Assembly: GCA_946807835.1 (NCBI GenBank)
Contig: OX327693.1
Location: 4,853,501 to 4,917,500 of the forward strand
Origin: Ailanthus altissimus
Lineage: Eukaryota > Streptophyta > Magnoliopsida > Sapindales > Simaroubaceae
Direction: 5' to 3'
DNA length: 64,000 nt
This document shows, in pieces, positions 1-12,323 of the stretch (positions are counted from its first letter, which is position 1; each line of letters begins with the position of its first letter). The notes beneath the pieces were generated by a model that saw only the letters and a program-made list of their open reading frames with translations, had not been told where the DNA came from and ran no database searches. A program made the translations under genes and the position numbers.

Positions 1-1255
1 ATAATTAGTAAATAATAATTATTGACTAATTGTTGTATTTAACGATTAAATATAAATACGCACGCATTTTCTGTGGTAGTGTTGGATATTGTTAAATTAA
101 ACAATTTAATCATGCATGCTGCCCCAGTGTACAACAAGTACACTACATATCGCAGGACTCTTTAAGTCCACGCCCCACGCACACATTACGGATATACAAA
201 TCAGCGTGTTAAACCATACAACTTAAGGTTACAACGTATACGTATAGTCATTCCGTCATGATATCCTAAATGTGCTTGGGATATAGATTATCACCGTCAA
301 ATCCCCTAATGCTCATCCATGCCTTATCTCTAGACTTGTACCTTATGAACAATATGTGCAAACTCTTTTGCCATATTGTTCTACCCTAGCGAAAACTCTT
401 TTTCGGGATTAATACTTGTTGTCACAAGACTTTTTAAGATACAGTCTCGAAGCATCTGGATATCTAACTCCCTATGTGAGCTGATGGATCCCATATCTGT
501 ACACACCGGACTTCATAAGTATCGAACCATACCCAACGACACTTAGCGGTCACACTATGAAAGGTATGTAACATGCTTGAACTAAAGTATGGTGGATCAC
601 TTACAAGCTTACCGTGGCACTCAGGTCAAAGGACCACGTATACTACTCAACTCGAGAGGACCCTCCATTGACGGCTTACATAGGGTGTCTATTGGAGGCC
701 CTCGTGAGTCTGTCTTATATCCAGTCCTAACTAGATACCCATAGGTCAATATGAGCTCCAAGCTCACAGTTGGCTAGAAACAACCATCTATACCTTATAG
801 GTACGACATATGCTGATCCATATAAAGGTATTCACTGACAGACCCGCATCAACAGAAATAAATCAGAGATAATATTTGAGAACATACTTGTGCAACTGAC
901 ATTTCTTGGCATCTGATTACAGCTCTTGCAACTATATAGTTACTAATATATTTTCAAGTTTATATTCCATTATAGACAATACTCCAACTCTTGGATTTTT
1001 GCTAAGCATTAAAACCAGTTACCACTTAGCTGTGCTAACATTTAGTATTTATATCTCTCAGCGTAGCTAACTACGAGCCCTTATTTAAACTCTTTTAGAT
1101 TTGATCTAAACTCTTTTAGATAGTACAATGTCTGTAATGTTACATTGCATAGTACTATATTAATAGGAAATTAGTGATTTAACGGGAATGTACACTTGTA
1201 TAAATACACAAGTATATGTACATTTATGGATGACACATAAGCACCGACCCTAACA
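1..1255 (-). mobile_element. Copia LTR fragment, reverse orientation, cut by window edge
   Basis: This stretch aligns by eye along its length with the LTRs at 32124-34229 (same orientation) and 27810-29700 (opposite orientation). It ends in ACCGACCCTAACA, the complement of the LTR start TGTTAGGGTYGG. The left part of the LTR lies outside the window, so a solo LTR cannot be told from part of an element. Its last 210 bases are included in the tandem duplication that follows. Confidence 0.85.
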
Positions 1256-1364
1256 ATTAATTGTGTGTGAATGTTCTAATTTAAAAAAGTAATAATTTTT
1301 TTTTTTGCAAAAATTAATCATTATCAATATAATGTAACATAACACAAATGCTCACAAATTATTA

Positions 1365-1765
1365 GCACCCGTCCAATAATAAGAAGTAATAACAAATATT
1401 CCTTTAAATTGTAAGATTTCATCAATTAAATTTTATTTAGTTTGTTGATATGCAGTGAAAATATCATTTAACTGTATTTCTAGGAATATGAGAGAAGTTG
1501 GGTTAAACATACCTATATATAAATTTCACATACCTTTTATCTTAGACGAATGAGAGAGGTTGTTCACTAGCTGCAACGTATCTAACCAATCTAGTACGCA
1601 TGCATTGCTGATTATATTTGAATACAAAAAAATTTTCTCTAGGGGAACTTTGTACAATTTCAGTTTTAATGGGCTTGTCCATAGACCATATTTCAACAAT
1701 ATATTTTGGCATATCGATTCAAATGCTCGGTGCGTAGAGCCGTTGTGGCATCTAAAACTTTAGCA
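1365..1765 (-). pseudogene. hAT-family transposase fragment (first copy)
   Basis: Read on the minus strand, pieces in shifting frames resemble the N-terminal part of plant hAT (Ac/RICESLEEPER-like) transposases. First comes ATTALRTEHLNRYAK, like the end of a BED zinc finger (usually LRxHLxRHAK). Next is RLVRYVAASEQPLSFV followed by a stop, like the conserved 'LARYIxxSEQPFSFVED' region. Then come PRNTV and NDIFTAYQQTK, like 'SRNTxRSDIxxxYxxEK', and finally FKGIFVITSYYWT, like 'GRISxTSDLWTS'. Stops and frameshifts separate the blocks, so it is non-functional. The catalytic domain is absent. The assignment rests on motif memory, not on a search. Confidence 0.6.
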
Positions 1766-2172
1766 TAAAACTTATAGATGGTTTATTCTTTTTTTATTTT
1801 TTTTAGAAATTGCATAAGTCTCCAACATAAAATAATTGCATAAGTCTCCAACATATTTATATCTCTCAGCGTAGCTAACTACGAGCCCTTATTTAAACTC
1901 TTTTAGATTTGATCTAAACTCTTTTAGATAGTACAATGTCTGTAATGTTACATTGCATAGTACTATATTAATAGGAAATTAGTGATTTAACGGGAATGTA
2001 CACTTGTATAAATACACAAGTATATGTACATTTATGGATGACACATAAGCACCGACCCTAACAATTAATTGTGTGTGAATGTTCTAATTTAAAAAAGTAA
2101 TAATTTTTTTTTTTGCAAAAATTAATCATTATCAATATAATGTAACATAACACAAATGCTCACAAATTATTA

Positions 2173-2573
2173 GCACCCGTCCAATAATAAGAAGTAATAA
2201 CAAATATTCCTTTAAATTGTAAGATTTCATCAATTAAATTTTATTTAGTTTGTTGATATGCAGTGAAAATATCATTTAACTGTATTTCTAGGAATATGAG
2301 AGAAGTTGGGTTAAACATACCTATATATAAATTTCACATACCTTTTATCTTAGACGAATGAGAGAGGTTGTTCACTAGCTGCAACGTATCTAACCAATCT
2401 AGTACGCATGCATTGCTGATTATATTTGAATACAAAAAAATTTTCTCTAGGGGAACTTTGTACAATTTCAGTTTTAATGGGCTTGTCCATAGACCATATT
2501 TCAACAATATATTTTGGCATATCGATTCAAATGCTCGGTGCGTAGAGCCGTTGTGGCATCTAAAACTTTAGCA
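2173..2573 (-). pseudogene. hAT-family transposase fragment (second, identical copy)
   Basis: This is the exact duplicate, 808 bases downstream, of the hAT transposase remnant at 1365-1765. It carries the same BED-finger-like, SEQPLSFV, AYQQTK and YYWT blocks and the same disabling stops. The lesions are shared, so the gene was already dead when the tandem duplication happened. Confidence 0.6.
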
Positions 2574-2645
2574 TAAAACTTATAGATGGTTTATTCTTTT
2601 TTTATTTTTTTTAGAAATTGCATAAGTCTCCAACATAAAATAATT

Positions 2646-5600
2646 TCAAACATCTGATGTTTGACTTCTTTTTTATTTTCTAATACATCCAATATTTTCG
2701 GTTATGGAAGCAGATTGATTATTATAAATTTATGATTACATTAAAATATTTTCTTCAAATTTATTGTGAATATTAAAAATTTCTACTGTATAGATAATAA
2801 ATAATAATGTTGAGATTTTGTAATTGAATGAATGAAATTAAAAAATAAAGAAATAATTTAAGAGATTTTAAAGAGATTTTGGATAATTTGAGAGAGATAT
2901 TGGAGAGATGTGAGTTAAAATAGGAGATGAATGTTTTGTGCCTAAAAATGGTACCGTATGTGTTATTTTATAGGCACAAAACATTTTAACCGTTGATCAA
3001 TATTCTGATTAAAAAAAATAAAAGCAACTGCTTGTAGCATAAGTTGTAGGCAATAAATATTATATATATTTAAAATTTATTTTTTTCAAAAAAATAAAAA
3101 AAATCGTGCCCAACCTATTGGAATCGTGTGCCGGCACGATACGGCATAGCAACAAGTTATGCCTATAAGCCATGTTTGGCCGATCATGGGCTATTGTGCT
3201 TAGGTTGAATTTTCGTGGACTCATTTGCCACCTCTAAGTTGAATTATCTATTGCACACAACTTAACAACGTATATTTCTTTTGTCAAAAGAAAACTTTCA
3301 TTAATAGAATAAGTCGATATAAAAAATCATCTATTTCTAATTACAATACTTGTTTTTTTAATCATAATTAGATTTACTAATTTAATCTTACTGATGAACG
3401 ATTATAATGTTCGTGCATAGGACTCTACAAAAGAATATCACCTATATACATGCACATGTTTGGAGCACTCTACCTTTAGCACTTTCTAATCAATCGGCTT
3501 TTTTGATCAAGATATACTTGGGAAATAGTAGAAAACTATGATATAAATAATTGATTACTATAATAGAGCGAACTTTAGATATACTTATTCTTCCTTACCA
3601 AAGAACAAAAATATATTCTAAAATAAGACTATCAGCTTAAGAATGACTAAAACTAGTAAAGTACAAAGTTTAGATCTAGATCTGAGTGATACAACATAAA
3701 AAAAATACGATATTTAAAATTAATATTAACAACTAGGTAACATTAAAATACATTTATTAAAATATAACATAGATAAATAAACAACAAAATTACTCTAGGA
3801 AACGAATGCCGTTATTATTATATATGATAAATAAGTTTACTTTCCAACTATCACACAACATCACAAGAAGTCAAGTGTGAAGGCAAAAGAAATGAAGGGC
3901 ATAAATCTATAGATTTAAAAGTATTACAGCTTGGTAAACCCATAGAATTACAATCTTGCACCATATTTTGAATGCTTTTATTATGTTGCCATGAAGACTT
4001 ATTGCTAAAGCATTGCTAACTGTAATGTATGTGTGGGCAAAGCTCTAACTTATACTGATTTCTTCTTCTTTTTTTTCTTGCAGAACTCAGAGTGGACTTA
4101 ATAGCATACTTTCTATATTAATTATTAGAATTTTTAAAATTTATAAAATAACCTTTAATTGCATTTATTTAAAAAAACCCCACAATACTTTTAAAATATT
4201 ACAATGTTATTAATTTATTTAAAAAAGACTACTAAATGTTTTAGGAAATAGACTGATACACTTTAATAATTTTAAAATGGACATTAGTACTTTTGTAAGG
4301 TAAGGATTTTCATCAATTTAGATGATTTATATTCTTATAACAGTTAAATGAATTATTTATCCCTCTTAATAAAATTCACTCATATTTAATGATACATGAC
4401 ATATTTTCATTCACTCTCATTTTTTAATAAAAAAAATTAAAAAATATACTAGCGGCCACTTCTGTGATCAATAGCTGATTGACTTGTAATTAATACTATC
4501 AAACTTAAAATTTTGCAATCTATTCAATAATAGGGTTGTTTTCATCCATGAAGTATTAAAAGAGTGTCAAAAATAAAGAGATGAGTAGCAATCACCATAA
4601 CATTGTCATCAAATGACAGTGAATAAAGGTACTGCCACCACCATTAGCTAAATCACTGGTAGATGACTTTAATAGTGGTGGCGGTGCACCTCCACTCAAG
4701 CTTTGGCATTGTGAATGTCATCATTAATCTATTCACTTTTGGTACTTCTTTAGCACTTCATAAACTAAAAAACTCCAAAATCACATAAATCATAAAATTT
4801 TGAATATGATGATATTACCTATAAGTCAATTTGTCATCATTCATCGTCAATTAATTGGTTAGTTGGCGATAGAGTTGGTGGGATAGTAGCCACTGATTGA
4901 ATTGGTGGGTGGTTGCTCCTTGTTTTAGTTTTATTAATATTCATTTTAAGAATGTTTTATTAAAAAAATTACATGACATGTTATTTAGAAGTCGTAACTT
5001 ATCATATCATTTCTTAGGAATCTTACAAGATTCATTCTTTTTCTTTTCTCTAATAAATGGTCAGAACTTCATCTGCATTTGAATTCTACTAAAGATTCAC
5101 TAGAGATAAAAAATTATTAAAGAAAAAAGATAATATCTCTTTTGTCCCTTCTAGGCAATAAAAAAAACAAAGAGATAGATAATAAATTCAAAATAAATAC
5201 ATATTTACAAAATAACGTCTCAATTTATTCTCTTTCATCAGATTTGAGATGTGATATGATTTCAAAAGATGAATTAGATAAAAATTTTATAAGATTTTTT
5301 TCTTAAATAAAAATCTATTTTTTGATTTATTGCTATTCCATGACCGGAGCAGGGGGATACACATTACACCACAATTTTGAATCATAAGAGAGATTTTAAG
5401 AAATGAAAAATCTATTCACTCAATTAATAATCGAGCCAGATCTAGTGTATCATAAGAGATTTGCCTTTTCTATTAATTCCTGCAAATTGGATAAAAAAAT
5501 ATTTCTTAAATGAGGTATTCAACTCCCGAAATGAATTAAAAAAGAAATATTTATAATATATGTAATTATATTTTATAATTTTTTTTATTAAAAATTAAAG

Positions 5601-6700
5601 AAAAATAAAACCAAATGTATTATAACATCTTCACTTGTGATTAAATTAAAAAAAATAAAATGATAAAAATAATATAAAATTCACCATATATAATTTTTTG
5701 CCATTTATTTTTTTATGAGTAAATATATGAAATTGTCTTTTTTATCATCCAAATTAACAAAATTTATTAATATATTTTTTTAAGACTATTAAAATGTATC
5801 AATCTTTTTTTTAAAAACTTTAGCTCCAGTAATCTTATTTCCTAATTTAAGATATATATATATATATAAAAGATACTTTTGAAAATATGGAAGTTCATAT
5901 ATCTATTAAAGTATTAATTTTTTAAATTTTCTATTGAACATAAATTAAAATTTTAAAATGTTTAATTTATATGTAACTCCATGTGATTAAAATATTACTA
6001 AATAATTCAATATAATATTTGTCAAATAATTTATACAATTCTAAATTACACATGAAATTCCTTAGATATCTTGATTTCAACTTTGAACGATGAAGCTTTT
6101 ATCTCATTTTCTTAAATTAAGTACTCAAATGCTGAATTTAAAAATTGTCAATTTTGTCTTTAAAATTTTGAATAATTTAGCTCTTATAAATTTTTAAATT
6201 ATAAATAATCTTTGTTATTAAAAAAAATAAGGTACAATTTTAAGGATAATAAGATAAATTTGATCGAACACAGAATCATTTATCATACACTCCGAACGTT
6301 ATTTTTTTAATAATAGAGATTAATAGAGGTATTTTTAAATTTTTTGAAAAAATAGAGATATTTTTTTAAGAAATAATTCAATAATTTAATACAACCTTAA
6401 AATTAAATTGAATTTTTTACGAAAAAGTTATAAAAATTCACAAACTAAAATTTTACTTTTAAACTTTTTAGTTAAGTGTCTACTCAAGGAAGGGTTGTAA
6501 ACGATATCCGTGAGAATTTAAATAGTCTCAATCACGAAAGACTTATTTGATGAATTTGACAAATTTTTTAATTTTATTATTTACAAGAAGAAAAAAAGGA
6601 AAGAAGAATACAATTAGGACTTTGTAAGTATCCTTATCTTTTTATGAGTTGGTATTTTTAAAATTAAAATTTGATTTGAATATACTGTTAAATAATTAAA
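2646..6700. other. AT-rich intergenic DNA, no recognisable gene
   Basis: About 4 kb of very AT-rich sequence with many A and T runs. I found no protein with recognisable motifs; the longest open frame (4897-5082, 61 codons) lacks any family resemblance. It contains a 15-bp inverted repeat at 2930-2985 and a short GC-rich palindrome (GTGCCGGCAC) near 3131. An (AT)n tract lies near 5850. Old transposon remnants are likely but cannot be classified by eye. Confidence 0.6.
2930..2985. repeat. 15-bp perfect inverted repeat
   Basis: AATGTTTTGTGCCTA at 2930-2944 is the exact reverse complement of 2971-2985, with a 26-base loop. It could be a degenerate MITE core or a chance hairpin. No target duplication was identified around it. 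Confidence 0.7.
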
Positions 6701-6714
6701 TATGATGGTGTGAA

Positions 6715-7030
6715 GAAATTGATAATACGGGAGAAATAAATAACTTCAATCTCTTATTTGAATTAGCTTTTACAAAATAATTAATTTATACAAAAACAAT
6801 AAAACTACGTAAGAGATTAAGTCAAATGATAAAAAAGAAAGCAATAAAAATAATGTCAAAAATTAATTAAGAGATTTAACCAATTGTGCTTAAATTGGTA
6901 AATTTTGATCTTAGTCATCATTGCCACACTTGGGATTTGACTAATCATACTTGAATTGACAAGTTTTGATCTTGATTATTATTGCCATGCTTATTAACTA
7001 ATGATTCAATTTTGATAATCCTTAAGTGTT
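6715..7030. repeat. Left member of a diverged direct-repeat pair
   Basis: This segment matches 7835-8090 in the same orientation. Shared blocks include ATTAATTAAGAGATTT, 'TTTTGATCTTRRTYATYATTGCCA' (given here in IUPAC code) and 'TAATGATTCARTYTTGATAATCCTT'. The pair flanks about 800 bases with a higher-GC open frame. A short-LTR (TRIM-like) element is possible, but TG/CA ends and a primer-binding site were not confirmed. Confidence 0.55.
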
Positions 7031-7197
7031 TTTTTTTTATTTTATCAAAACCATTATCTCATATAAAATGTTACTCACCATCACTCAATCTCATCCATTT
7101 TTTCTATTATTATTTTTTAGAGAGTTATTTGTAAATTAGCTAATCTTGTGGGGTCGAAATAACATTTATATGAAATCAAAGACCTTGCTGTAATTAA

Positions 7198-7635
7198 CTA
7201 ATTTATAGGGGCATAAACAAAATTAAGCGCTCCAATGAATTCGACGAACAATGAGCTGAAACTCATCGCGTCAGTAAGAATTGAAGCAAATGATTGCGGT
7301 GAACTTTGTGCCATTAACGGAGCCGATTGAGGATCAATGGTTTTGATGAAAAACAAAGAAGAGCGACGATTGAGAATGATGTTCCAATTTCGGCACCCTG
7401 GTGTGTTTGAAGGATAGGAAAGATTGGTCAGAATGATAGAGTGGACCATGTGCAGTAGATTGGTAGGGCCGGTGAGGTGGCACGTCCGACCAAAGACAGC
7501 AGATCGACCAACGATGGTGCGGCGCTGTTTTCTTGATTTTCCATTTCTGGTGATGGTTGAAAATGGACAGCGGACTTCTAGGTACTCGAACTGAGGGTGT
7601 AGTTTTTGAACGGACGGCGAATGGCAGCGACGCAC
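7198..7635 (-). CDS. Unrecognised ORF of 145 codons between direct repeats
   Basis: An open frame on the minus strand with a base composition clearly richer in G+C than its surroundings. The predicted peptide is basic and serine-rich at its N-terminus. Its C-terminal half is more hydrophobic, with the blocks SLFFIKTIDPQSAPLMAQSS and FVEFIGALNFVYAPIN. I recognise no domain. It may be an exon fragment captured between the flanking direct repeats, or a chance frame in a GC-rich patch. No splice signals or promoter could be assigned with confidence. Confidence 0.25.
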   Translation of the reverse strand: MRRCHSPSVQKLHPQFEYLEVRCPFSTITRNGKSRKQRRTIVGRSAVFGRTCHLTGPTNLLHMVHSIILTNLSYPSNTPGCRNWNIILNRRSSLFFIKTIDPQSAPLMAQSSPQSFASILTDAMSFSSLFVEFIGALNFVYAPIN

Positions 7636-7834
7636 AGTGGTCGGCGGCGATGCTAGGATTTTGGCTGGAATTATGCTTTTATATTTTTAATTTTTTTAAA
7701 AAAAATCTCTCACAACCTAATCAAACATGCTCTGATTCATTTTAACAATGATTCATTATTATATGGTATTTAGTTTTTTTAAAAAAAAAATTAAATAACT
7801 CTTAAAATAAATTCAAACTCGGTGCATACAACAA

Positions 7835-8090
7835 AAAAATCGATAATATGAAAAAAAAGAAATAACTATACTTTTTATTAAATTAATTTTTACAAAGACT
7901 TAATTTTTACAAAAATAACAAAATTAAATAAGAAAATAAATCAAATGATAAAAAGGAAAGCAATCAAAATGATTTCAAAAATTAATTAAGAGATTTGATT
8001 AATCATGCTTGAGTCGGTAAGTTTTGATCTTAATTATCATTGCCATACTTGTTAGTTAATGATTCAGTCTTGATAATCCTTTTGTGTTTC
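7835..8090. repeat. Right member of the diverged direct-repeat pair
   Basis: Counterpart of 6715-7030. It shares the block 'AAATCAAATGATAAAAAGGAAAGCAATC' in slightly altered form, followed by the GAGATTT and GATTCAGTCTTGATAATCC blocks. Substitutions and indels are common, so the duplication is old. Confidence 0.55.
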
Positions 8091-8188
8091 TTATCAACGT
8101 GAATTATATTTAACAGTTTAAATTAAGTAGGTTAGTGTTTATGTGATTGTTGTTATTTAATTTATTAATGTGGGTGACAATGTTATTG

Positions 8189-8332
8189 GATTTTTGTTTT
8201 TTTGTGCATATGGGTTTCGATGATTATAGATTTTTTATGCATGCAGGTTTCAATGATTATAATTTTTTTTTTTGTACACGTGGGTTTCGATGACTTTTAG
8301 ATTTTCTGTGCATGTGGGTTTCAATGACTAGA
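8189..8332. repeat. Minisatellite, about four units of 31-41 bp
   Basis: Units consist of a T-rich run, then TGTGCATATGGGTTTCGATG or a close variant, then ATTATAG. Four successive units are visible, with variants such as GCATGCAGGTTTCAATGA and GTACACGTGGGTTTCGATGA. Unit length varies mainly through the T run. Confidence 0.75.
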
Positions 8333-11300
8333 CTCTTTAATGTTTTTGGTTGCTGGATTCACAAAATCGCATTGTTTATTCTATGAATGTTGTCCCGTTT
8401 TGTTATTGTTAGGGAATTTTGTTAATGTTGTCCCGTTTTGTGAATGTGATAAGCACGTGGGGTTTATGGTCCTCAGAAGTCATATGTTATTGTAAGCATA
8501 CGAGTGGTGATCTCTGAAGTCAGTAGTTTATAGAGACAAATTTTGTTAGAAAGTGGCTACAGATTCTTTAATGTTTTTGGACCACCAAAATGGGTAATTT
8601 TGAATATGTATACTTTCTTTTAGCATAGGCTCTAATATAGATATCACTGTCATTTGGAAGAAAACAAGCATCGAATGTTAAAAAAATATAAAATTTAGTT
8701 GAAAATTTTGTGAAAATCAATAAATATAAAAAATTTGTTATGCAAATTCATTCTACAAACTTTTATATATATATATATATAATTTGAGTTTTGGTGCTTG
8801 GCTGCAAAGAGGAAAAAGGGTTTTAGAAAATATTTCAAGTTAATTTATGATCTAGTTCAATGATTTCGCAATTGCAAATGATCAAAAAAGTGCATGAAAT
8901 TTTGTATGTTGGAGAAGTAAAATTTTTTTTCCGCTAATGAACTATGAAAGTTCTAATGGAGATGTGAAGTGGGGTTAAGAATTAACCTCTTATTTTTATT
9001 TGGGAATATTTTAATATATTAACATTATATATTATTCATTGATGGTTCTTGTATACGATAGATAGGCACATTCTAAGACAATACTTTCATTAAGTGTTTC
9101 TTTGATAAGCATAATCAAATCCTATGAATTCAGAAGCTAGTTTTGTCTTCTAATTGAATATTATTAAAGAAATATATTCTTGTCCTATACTTGCTGTGAA
9201 AATGAGATGTTTTTTTTTTTTTTTTCTATAGGCTTTTTGAAGAATATTGTGTTACTTATAGTCTTGTAATTGCACCTACCTAGTGATTTTTATAATTGTT
9301 AAATGAATGTGCTTTTTTTTCCTCTTGTCTTAGCACTTATTGTGAAAGTGAGTTTTTTTTTTCTTCTAATAAATACTTTGTTATTACTTACTGTTTGGCT
9401 GGAAATAAAATTAAGAAAAAGTTATTGTGTTTGTGGTCTTGAAATTGCATTGACCAAGTGTTTGTTATAATTTCAAATTATTGCTGTAACACGTTAATAT
9501 GTTTGTGTAACCGACACTGGAGGACAACTTGAAAGTAAAGCGGAAAATGTTTAACCAATGCCATATTAGCTCAATCATTCCAAAAATATGTCAACTATTG
9601 GCTATTTCTAAGATCTCGTAAGTATGTCACTACTGACATATATTTTAACATAACTATTAGAGATGAGTTATAAAGAAAGGGAGAAGTATGATAAAAATAT
9701 TTAGTAAAAATGAGTGCTAAATTAGATATTTTAGAGGAGATGGTCGTAAGAATTGGGAGGGCTTTAAAAGAGGTCAATTTTATCAAGTTATCAAGTATAA
9801 AGATGTTGGATATGGATGTTGACTTTTGAAAATGTTAATCTATTTAATGTAAGTTTGTTCAACTAATATTTTTGAATTTTTTTAAAATATAAATATTATA
9901 TTATTGATAAACATCAAATATATTATATTAAAGGACCTCTAATACCACAAACAGAGGAGGATAAAGCATTATATTTGCATACTAATGTATACTTGAACTT
10001 AAAACTCTTATAAAGAAGAGCAGCAATCATACTTCATATTAGAAAATGATAATTCTAAGAAGGGAACACAAATCATTTCGAGAAAGAGAAATAGAAAATC
10101 CTTCTAAAAACGAGGAATGCAAATTGTTGATTGAAAAAAATAATTTTTCAAGCCAACAAACTTTGAATTTATTTAATCGTAGGAATCAGTGCCTTGGTAT
10201 TTGTTTGACTGGCTGAGGCTTCAATCTTTTTGAGCCTCTCACTATCGCGATGGTTGTAACACCTGCAAAACATGCTAAAACTATTGTTAAGACTTTGTCG
10301 GAAGTGATTTCGGCAAAAACTCTCAAATGCTTAAGTCAAGTATAGGTTTTTTTAGTGATGTTGAAAGAAAAAGTGATTGGAATTCAAGAATAAAATAGAA
10401 GAATAGAGTACAAAAGTTGTTGTATCACTTTTTGTGTAATTTTTTCATTTTTTTATAGCATCGATCTTCATGAAATATTCCTTATGCTTATCTTCGTCAG
10501 TGTTTATAGTTGTTTAGGTGATCTCATTTTGTTTTGGGTAAGTTTGAACATTTTGGGTAATCCTCTAATCTCTTGGCTTGATTTGGCGGATTGCTTCCCA
10601 AAATAACACAATTCTGTCTCTTAAATAGTGTTGGTTACTTTTTTGTAGTTTTTCTTTTTCTAAGTCATATTTTCCTTTTTAAGTTGTTAGATGTTGTTTG
10701 GCTTGGCACTTGTAATGTGTGATTTTGTCCGCTCTTCTATTGTGAGAGTGGTTCGGTATCTTTGCGAGCTAATTTTCCTTATGGCTTGCTTAATACTAGC
10801 TGGCTTAGATCTTGCTTTGGTAGGTCGAACGGGTGCCTGTATGTATTCACGTAATATCACTTGATCAGAATATAAGCTAGTTAGTCTTAAATTACTTGAT
10901 TTGATTGGCTGAGTTGGTTATGTGCCTTAGTTTTTTCTGACCAATCTGTTTTTGCTGCCTTGGTCTTGTAGATGTTAGCATTCTGATTGATATGGTTATA
11001 AATAGCTTGCGATTGGTCTTTTAAGCTGTTTGGGCTGAGCTTGATCTAAATGGCCGAGAAGGATTATATGCTTATGGGCCACTAGAGAATTTAGTTTGTT
11101 ATTCATTGGTGACCCCTATTTTCCTGTGCCTTTGGGCCAGCCCATCAATAGGTTATCCTGAGGGTTGGTATTTGGGCCTTTAAGAGCTAGGCTATTATGG
11201 AGATTTCTAGAGAAAAACACAAACCTTATAAAAGAGGGAGATACAAGCACTTAAAAATGATGAAATTATTTAACCCTAAATTGAAAATATTTTATTCTAA

Positions 11301-11989
11301 AAATTAGAAAAAGCCCTAATTACATCCTCCACTTAGTACATAATAACCAAACCAAAGCCTCAATCTAATTCCAACATTAAATAATCGGTGATGGGAATTT
11401 TGGTTAGCTTCAATAGGCACAAATAGCATGTTGAAGGAGGATAAGGGCAACGACACTTTGGTAAATCCTTCGTGATGGATATTAAAGTCACGATGAAGTT
11501 TGGTAAAACCAAGGTAAAGGCTAGGAGTTGTAGATCATAGGCTGGCAGTTGCGGATTAGAGGCCGATAGAACCATAATAGGTCACCTGCACAGGTCAGAT
11601 CACTAGATGCAGTCGGCAGAGAGAAGATCGATAATGGCAAATTACTCATGGAAAACTAAAATCACAAGAAATGAGAAAACATAAGGAAATGAAACAAAAC
11701 CATAACAGAGCAAAGGAGAGATGAAGAGGTGGGATGAACCAATATTTTCCATTAATTGTAGTAAACTAACAACTACTAATAACAATAAATATTTTGGTTT
11801 AGGATGATGAAACCCTTAAGAAGGTCCACAAAATAACTAAGAGAACACCCGTCAAAACACCTAAGCATATCCATGAAAGTGCAAGATTGTCCATTTCTAA
11901 ACATTTTGTAAGATACTCTGATTTGATTGTTTTAGCTTCATTCTTACACATTGTACCAAGAATGTATAAAATAAATACAATTAATTTGT
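8333..11989. other. Intergenic DNA with unclassified repeat remnants
   Basis: No coding region was recognised. Two imperfect copies of a segment of about 140 bases lie at 9190-9310 and 9335-9470, each with 'TGTGAAAATGAG', a long T run and 'CTTGAAATTGCAT' or a variant. From about 10180 to 11215 the sequence is less AT-rich. It includes the phrase ACACCTGCAAAACATGC followed by TTCGGCAAAAACTCTCAA, which recalls repetitive plant retroelement leaders. I cannot assign a family. Short frames at 9595-9786 and 11360-11575 look like chance. Confidence 0.5.
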
Positions 11990-11999
11990 GTTAATTCTA

Positions 12000-12313
12000 A
12001 GGGTGGGCAAAAAAAAATCGAAAACCGAAAAAAAAAAATCGGTCCGGTTCAGTTTGGTCCGGTTTTTTTTTAAAAAAAATTCAATTTGATTTTTTGAGAA
12101 AAAAAATCGACCGGTCTAGTTCGGTTCTGGTTCGATTTTTTCATCGGAAAAAATCGAAAAAACCGGACCAAAAATTAAAAAACTCATAATTTAAAATAAA
12201 AAAATCAAACAAAAAAAACCGGTTCGGTCCGGTTCGGTTCGGTTCGGTTTTTCTCATTAAAAAAACTGATTTTGATTTTATTTTTTTAAAAAACCAGACC
12301 GTGCCCACCCCTA
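12000..12313. mobile_element. hAT-like MITE with TSD and TIRs
   Basis: The element begins AGGGTGGGCA and ends TGCCCACCCCTA, a near-perfect terminal inverted repeat. It is flanked on both sides by GTTAATTCTA (11990-11999 and 12314-12323), a target-site duplication of about 8-10 bases. The interior is built of CCGGTTCGGTT-type repeats that are partly self-complementary, alternating with A and T runs. This architecture fits small non-autonomous hAT-like elements common in plants. It has no coding capacity. Confidence 0.8.
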
Positions 12314-12323
12314 GTTAATTCTA

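Larger units (their letters stand above)
1046..2645. repeat. Perfect 808-bp tandem duplication
   Basis: Bases 1046-1853 and 1854-2645 are a head-to-tail duplication with a constant 808-base offset. I saw no substitution or indel, and even a run of 11 T is the same length in both copies. Each copy holds the last 210 bases of the copia LTR plus about 590 bases of flank that include an hAT transposase remnant. A short direct repeat (TGCATAAGTCTCCAACA, at 1811 and 1837) marks the junction in copy 1. The lack of divergence means a very recent event or an assembly artefact. Confidence 0.95.
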
